A DNA stretch of 52,465 bases, from positions 1 to 52,465 of the forward strand of contig CAMMXG010000008.1 of NCBI GenBank assembly GCA_946500895.1, given 5' to 3'. Of this stretch, positions 49,709-52,465 are shown one piece after another. Positions within the stretch are counted from its first letter, which is position 1; every line of letters starts with the position of its first letter. The notes beneath the pieces are model-generated. The model did no database searches and was not told where the DNA came from. It saw nothing but the letters and a program-made list of their open reading frames with translations. The DNA is from an uncultured Mycoplasma sp. GTDB taxonomy: Bacteria; Bacillota_I; Bacilli_A; RF39; UBA660. A program made the position numbers and the translations under genes.

Positions 49709-50713
49709 CTACTTATATAGCCCCATTTTCTCTTTCATAAGCATGAATTTTTCTTTAGCAATTTCTCTAACCACTTTAATATTTTCATCTAATATTTGAT
49801 CAAGTTCACTACTATTTATTATTTCCTGATAACGCTTTTGAATACCACTAACCTCATCTACAACGACATCAGCAACATACTTTTTAAATTCCCCATAGTT
49901 TTTACCTTGGAACATACTTTCTATCTCGGTTGCGCTTTTACCAGTAATAGCCACACATATATTAATTAAATTACTAATCCCTGGCTTATTTTCTGGATCA
50001 AATCTAATCTCACAATCACTATCTGTAGTTGCTCCCATTATTTTTTTACGAATACTTGCTACATCATCAAGAATTCTAATAACACCTTTTGGATTATCAC
50101 TAGATTTACTCATTTTTTTATCAGGGGTAACTAAATCCATAATTTTGGTACCCTCTTTGGTAATATAAACATCTGGTATTTTAAAAGTTTCACCAAATTT
50201 TTTATTAAAACGTTCAGCAATATTACGAGCAAGCTCCACATGTTGCTTCTGATCAATTCCCACTGGAACATAATCAACATCATAAGCTAAAATATCCGCT
50301 GCCATTAAAACCGGATAAGTAAAAAGTCCAGCATAAAAATTAGCATTCTTACTACTCTTATCTTTAAACTGTGTCATCCGTGATAGTTCTCCAAATGGTG
50401 TATTACATTCAAGTAGCCAAGAAATATTAGCATGATACTCATTTTCTGATTGAATAAAAATAATATTTTTATCAGGATCAATTCCGCAAGCAATATAAAG
50501 TGCTACTAAACTACGAATATTCTCATGTAAAGCCTTAGGATCTTGTGGTACTGTAATCGCATGCATATCAGCAATAAAAATGTATGATTTAAATTCCTCT
50601 TGCATCCGAACCATTTGTTTAATTGCTCCAATATAATTACCAAGTGTAATAACACCTGATGGCTGAATTCCTGTTAAAATTGATTTTGTTACCATTTTAC
50701 TAAATTCTTTCAT
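49709..50713 (-). CDS. trpS: Tryptophan--tRNA ligase
   Basis: Class I synthetase of 334 residues. Seen: TGIQPSGVITLGNYIGA as the HIGH region, DMHAITVPQDP, GIDQKQHVELARNIAERF, and KKMSKSSDNPKG as KMSKS. ATG 50713 is preferred over the track's GTG, which lies in the ribosome site AGTGGG. Extended -10 TGATATACT about 25 bp upstream. No T-box leader is present; the leader is too short. Confidence 0.95.
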   Translation of the reverse strand: MKEFSKMVTKSILTGIQPSGVITLGNYIGAIKQMVRMQEEFKSYIFIADMHAITVPQDPKALHENIRSLVALYIACGIDPDKNIIFIQSENEYHANISWLLECNTPFGELSRMTQFKDKSSKNANFYAGLFTYPVLMAADILAYDVDYVPVGIDQKQHVELARNIAERFNKKFGETFKIPDVYITKEGTKIMDLVTPDKKMSKSSDNPKGVIRILDDVASIRKKIMGATTDSDCEIRFDPENKPGISNLINICVAITGKSATEIESMFQGKNYGEFKKYVADVVVDEVSGIQKRYQEIINSSELDQILDENIKVVREIAKEKFMLMKEKMGLYK

Positions 50714-50735
50714 GTTAAAACCCACTTTCTTTTTA

Positions 50736-50744
50736 AGTATATCA
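50736..50744 (-). promoter_or_regulatory. Extended -10 promoter of trpS
   Basis: TGATATACT on the minus strand, followed after 9 nt by AAGTGGG. Confidence 0.55.
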
Positions 50745-50794
50745 AAAAATAAGAAAAAATAAAATAAAAAATTATATATTATTTTAAAACCAAT

Positions 50795-50819
50795 ATTAAA
50801 AAAACTCCTATCACTAGGA
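50795..50819 (-). terminator. Terminator of rpsP-khpA
   Basis: TCCTA/TAGGA with a GTGA loop, then GTTTTTTT on the minus strand. Confidence 0.8.
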
Positions 50820-50823
50820 ATTT

Positions 50824-51069
50824 TTAAAATGAATCAATATTAATCTTAACATTCTTAATATGATTTACATAAGTATAAGCAAGAATGATTGTTCTAAGAG
50901 CTTTCGCATTTTTACCAGATTTGCCAATCACAGCACCCATATCTTCATCAGAAACAAGGATTTCCAGAATGGTTTCATCTTCGTCTTGCGTAAAGGCACT
51001 TACTTTCACTAAATCTGGATTTTTAACAATATTCTTCACCAAATAAGTAGCAAATTCTGTTATATCCAT
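50824..51069 (-). CDS. khpA: KH-domain RNA-binding protein KhpA
   Basis: Protein of 81 residues formed by one KH domain with the motif VIGKSGKNAKALRTII (GxxG). It binds RNA and in Firmicutes works with KhpB in cell elongation and division control. Position after rpsP is conserved. The track's longer ORF overlaps rpsP in another frame; ATG 51069 has AGGTAA before it and matches family length. Confidence 0.93.
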   Translation of the reverse strand: MDITEFATYLVKNIVKNPDLVKVSAFTQDEDETILEILVSDEDMGAVIGKSGKNAKALRTIILAYTYVNHIKNVKINIDSF

Positions 51070-51070
51070 A

Positions 51071-51346
51071 TTACTTACCTGCTTTTTTTGATTCTGCATA
51101 CTTTGCCATAATTCCTTCTTTAGAAAGAATTGAACGAACAGTATCAGTAGGGATTGCTCCATTATTTAACCATTTTAAAGCTAATTCTTCATTAACATTT
51201 ACTTCTGCTGGTTTCTTAATTGGGTTATAAGTACCAACTGTTTCAATGAAACGTCCATCTCTAGGACTTCTAGCATCAGCGGCTACAATACGATAAAATG
51301 GCTTTTGTTTAGAACCCATTCTCTTAAGTCTTAATTTAACTGCCAT
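51071..51346 (-). CDS. rpsP: 30S ribosomal protein bS16
   Basis: Ribosomal protein of 91 residues beginning [35 protein letters not shown], the conserved bS16 start, with YNPIKKP and [15 protein letters not shown] following. AAAGGAGG lies 7 nt before ATG 51346; the track includes 11 residues of leader. Two-gene unit with khpA. Confidence 0.98.
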   Translation of the reverse strand: MAVKLRLKRMGSKQKPFYRIVAADARSPRDGRFIETVGTYNPIKKPAEVNVNEELALKWLNNGAIPTDTVRSILSKEGIMAKYAESKKAGK

Positions 51347-51369
51347 AAAGTTTCCTCCTTTGTAACTAC

Positions 51370-51398
51370 ATTTTAACATACAACAAGAAGAGTGTCAA
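51370..51398 (-). promoter_or_regulatory. SigA promoter of rpsP
   Basis: TTGACA, 17 bp and TAAAAT with a TGT extension on the minus strand. The -35 is inside the 3' arm of the cotE terminator hairpin. Confidence 0.75.
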
Positions 51399-51416
51399 CC
51401 ATTTTTAGTTGACACT
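51391..51416 (-). terminator. Terminator hairpin of cotE
   Basis: AGTGTCAAC/GTTGACACT, 9 bp with an 8-nt loop; the run after it (CTTCTTGTTG) is only partly T-rich, so stopping may be incomplete. Confidence 0.6.
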
Positions 51417-51945
51417 ATTTCAAATAATTCTCATCAATTTCATTAATTACTTCATCTACTTCTTCATTTGGTACATCTTCAATTACTTCATAATCATCTT
51501 CCTCTTCTTCAACACTTACTTTAATCATCGTATTTCCAACAATTTCAACCCCAAGTTCTTTTTCAATAGATAAATGAACAACACCATTTTCAGTAGTTAC
51601 ATCTGTAACAGTTGGTTGAGTTAAACTTCTAACAATAATTTCGGAAGCATCATTAAGAAGTGCTCCATCTTTTAATTTAATATTCATCTTATCTTCATAA
51701 GTAAAATGTTCTGTAGCTACAGCTGTTTTTGTATCATTATTATATGAATACCAAACATTTACATCAAAGCCTCCCGTAATGTAGACAACCCCATTTACTC
51801 CTCTACCCTCAAAAGTATGATTAATAACCCAACAGCCTAAAACGGTATCAGGAACCTCGCTTGGAGTAACAGAAAATTTAGATACACTTGTCTTTTTTGC
51901 TTTACCAATAACTGCTTTCGTAACGATCTCTTTAAAACTTGCCAA
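51415..51945 (-). CDS. cotE: Outer spore coat morphogenetic protein CotE
   Basis: Spore coat protein of 176 residues that in Bacillus organises the outer coat around the forespore. Seen: FKEIVTKAVIGKAKK at the start, VLGCWVINHTFEG and GGFDVNVWYSYNNDTKTAVATE, strongly like B. subtilis CotE, and the expected acidic tail (EEEEDDYEVIEDVPNEEVDEV). The start is TTG, 7 nt after GGAGG. It has its own unit; the upstream sequence GCATACATTA suits sporulation sigma factors. This is the strongest evidence that the organism makes endospores. Confidence 0.9.
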   Translation of the reverse strand: MASFKEIVTKAVIGKAKKTSVSKFSVTPSEVPDTVLGCWVINHTFEGRGVNGVVYITGGFDVNVWYSYNNDTKTAVATEHFTYEDKMNIKLKDGALLNDASEIIVRSLTQPTVTDVTTENGVVHLSIEKELGVEIVGNTMIKVSVEEEEDDYEVIEDVPNEEVDEVINEIDENYLK

Positions 51946-51964
51946 TTTGATTCCTCCTCTATTT

Positions 51965-51974
51965 TAATGTATGC
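51965..51974 (-). promoter_or_regulatory. Possible SigE/SigK -10 of cotE
   Basis: GCATACATTA on the minus strand matches SigE (CATACAnT) and SigK (CATAnnnTA) -10 patterns, about 20 bp before the TTG start. The -35 is not clear. In B. subtilis cotE is read from SigE and SigK promoters. Confidence 0.45.
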
Positions 51975-52022
51975 ACGAAAGAGGTAAAAGTGCACTAAAA
52001 AGATTGCATTATAAAGAATTTT

Positions 52023-52031
52023 TGTTATAAT
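52023..52031 (+). promoter_or_regulatory. Extended -10 promoter of the HIT gene
   Basis: TGTTATAAT; the transcript should start near 52038, at the GGTGAAG ribosome site. Confidence 0.6.
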
Positions 52032-52048
52032 TAAAATGGTGAAGAAAA

Positions 52049-52432
52049 ATGGATTGTATATTTTGTAAAATAGCAAAAGGTGAAATACCTAGTAAAGTTT
52101 TATTTGAAGATGAGATGGTTTTAGTAATTATGGATGCCAATCCCAGTGTCGATGGTCACGCTTTAATTATACCCAAAAAACATTACACAGATTATCAAGA
52201 ACTAGATAATGAAATATTAACGCATATTTTTGATGTAGCAAAAAATATAGGCCCTAAAATCGTGGAAAAATTAAATGCCAACTCTTTGACTCTTTTAATT
52301 AATTATGGTGACGATCAAAAAGTAAAACATTTCCACTTGCATTTACTTCCTAATTTTGGAACAAGAGAAAGTGTTGCAACGAAAACAAACGATGAAATTT
52401 ACAGCATTTTAAAAGGGGCTGTAATGAAATAA
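52049..52432 (+). CDS. HIT-family nucleotide hydrolase
   Basis: Protein of 127 residues with the histidine triad KHFHLHLLP near residue 95 (H-x-H-x-H), which hydrolyses nucleoside phosphoramidates or similar compounds. The start MDCIFCKIAKGEIPSKVLFEDE is typical of the HIT/Hint branch, with the two cysteines of a possible zinc site. GGTGAAG precedes the ATG. A terminator directly follows. Physiological substrate unknown. Confidence 0.92.
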   Translation: MDCIFCKIAKGEIPSKVLFEDEMVLVIMDANPSVDGHALIIPKKHYTDYQELDNEILTHIFDVAKNIGPKIVEKLNANSLTLLINYGDDQKVKHFHLHLLPNFGTRESVATKTNDEIYSILKGAVMK

Positions 52433-52455
52433 AATAATTTCATTCAGCTTTTTTT
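52418..52455 (+). terminator. Terminator of the HIT gene
   Basis: GCTG-AATGAAAT/ATTTCATT-CAGC (12 bp, one bulged T), 6-nt loop and seven T. It begins within the last codons. Confidence 0.85.
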
Positions 52456-52465
52456 ATATAAACAT

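Noticed and set aside
50714-50823. T-box or other leader before trpS
   Set aside because: The extended -10 lies too close to the start; no T-box consensus or specifier stem is present.
51837-52076. 79-codon minus-strand ORF across the cotE start
   Set aside because: Overlaps cotE and the HIT gene in other frames; no ribosome site or family match.

Overview
The window reads as a chromosomal segment of an AT-rich (about 30% G+C by eye), walled, probably endospore-forming low-GC Firmicute of the Bacilli side, perhaps a host-associated uncultured lineage. The evidence is a CotE-type spore coat protein, the dnaG-rpoD-trmK block with a YqfQ/VrrA-like gene beside it, ruvA/ruvB/queA linkage, peptidoglycan genes (ddl, murF), a sortase with its substrate, and SipW-type exported proteins. 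TGA is used as a stop (for example tcdA and its convergent regulator), so this is not a code-4 mollicute. The species cannot be named from the sequence alone.

Layout. 1-8.5 kb: tcdA, a double-HTH regulator, the first SipW/lectin-fold surface protein, gpsA-rarA-acetyltransferase, a Xer-type recombinase, a ZIP metal transporter and a DUF2726 protein. 8.5-19.5 kb: an AT-rich spacer, an autoregulated HTH/membrane-protein pair, mnmA, a possible SpoIIM, ddl/mutY/murF, lon and an ATP-grasp enzyme. 19.6-24.9 kb: a second SipW/lectin protein, trigger factor, an Rpn-family nuclease with an apparent gene inside it, and an amidoligase. 24.9-31 kb: prepilin peptidase and PilC/GspF, the YqfQ-like gene, then trmK, rpoD and dnaG. 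31-38 kb: sortase plus thioester/Cna-B adhesin, a stripped-down RnfC-RnfD pair behind uvrC, and a short YigZ. 38-47 kb: the third SipW/lectin protein, then the long operon ruvA-HAD-ruvB-folD-glyA-tmk-queA, an HD phosphohydrolase and tRNA-Arg(CCG). 47.4-52.4 kb: a compact small-toxin/antisense-RNA locus, rseP-cdsA, trpS, rpsP-khpA, cotE and a HIT protein.

Most of the window is housekeeping. The unusual content lies in four places. (1) Three paralogous surface proteins carry SipW-type signals and a C-terminal lectin-like fold. One of them has a sharply GC-rich, adenine-poor patch exactly where a diversity-generating retroelement would write, and two share a stem-loop just after the gene. (2) At 47.5-47.8 kb a 27-residue membrane peptide is encoded in an mRNA whose ends pair with each other, faced by a convergent antisense promoter and terminator: a candidate type I toxin-antitoxin system. 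(3) The Rpn nuclease gene has a strong internal ribosome site giving an 82-residue C-terminal product. (4) RnfC and RnfD homologues occur without the rest of the complex and appear to lack flavin-binding motifs.

Regulation can be partly read. Many genes have an extended -10 (TGnTATAAT) placed so that the transcript would begin at or just before the Shine-Dalgarno sequence. Spo0A-box-like inverted pairs sit in the shared leaders of two surface-protein genes. cotE, the YqfQ-like gene and the SpoIIM-like gene have upstream sequences resembling sporulation sigma-factor promoters. Start codons were moved from the ORF-track start wherever a Shine-Dalgarno sequence clearly favoured another codon.
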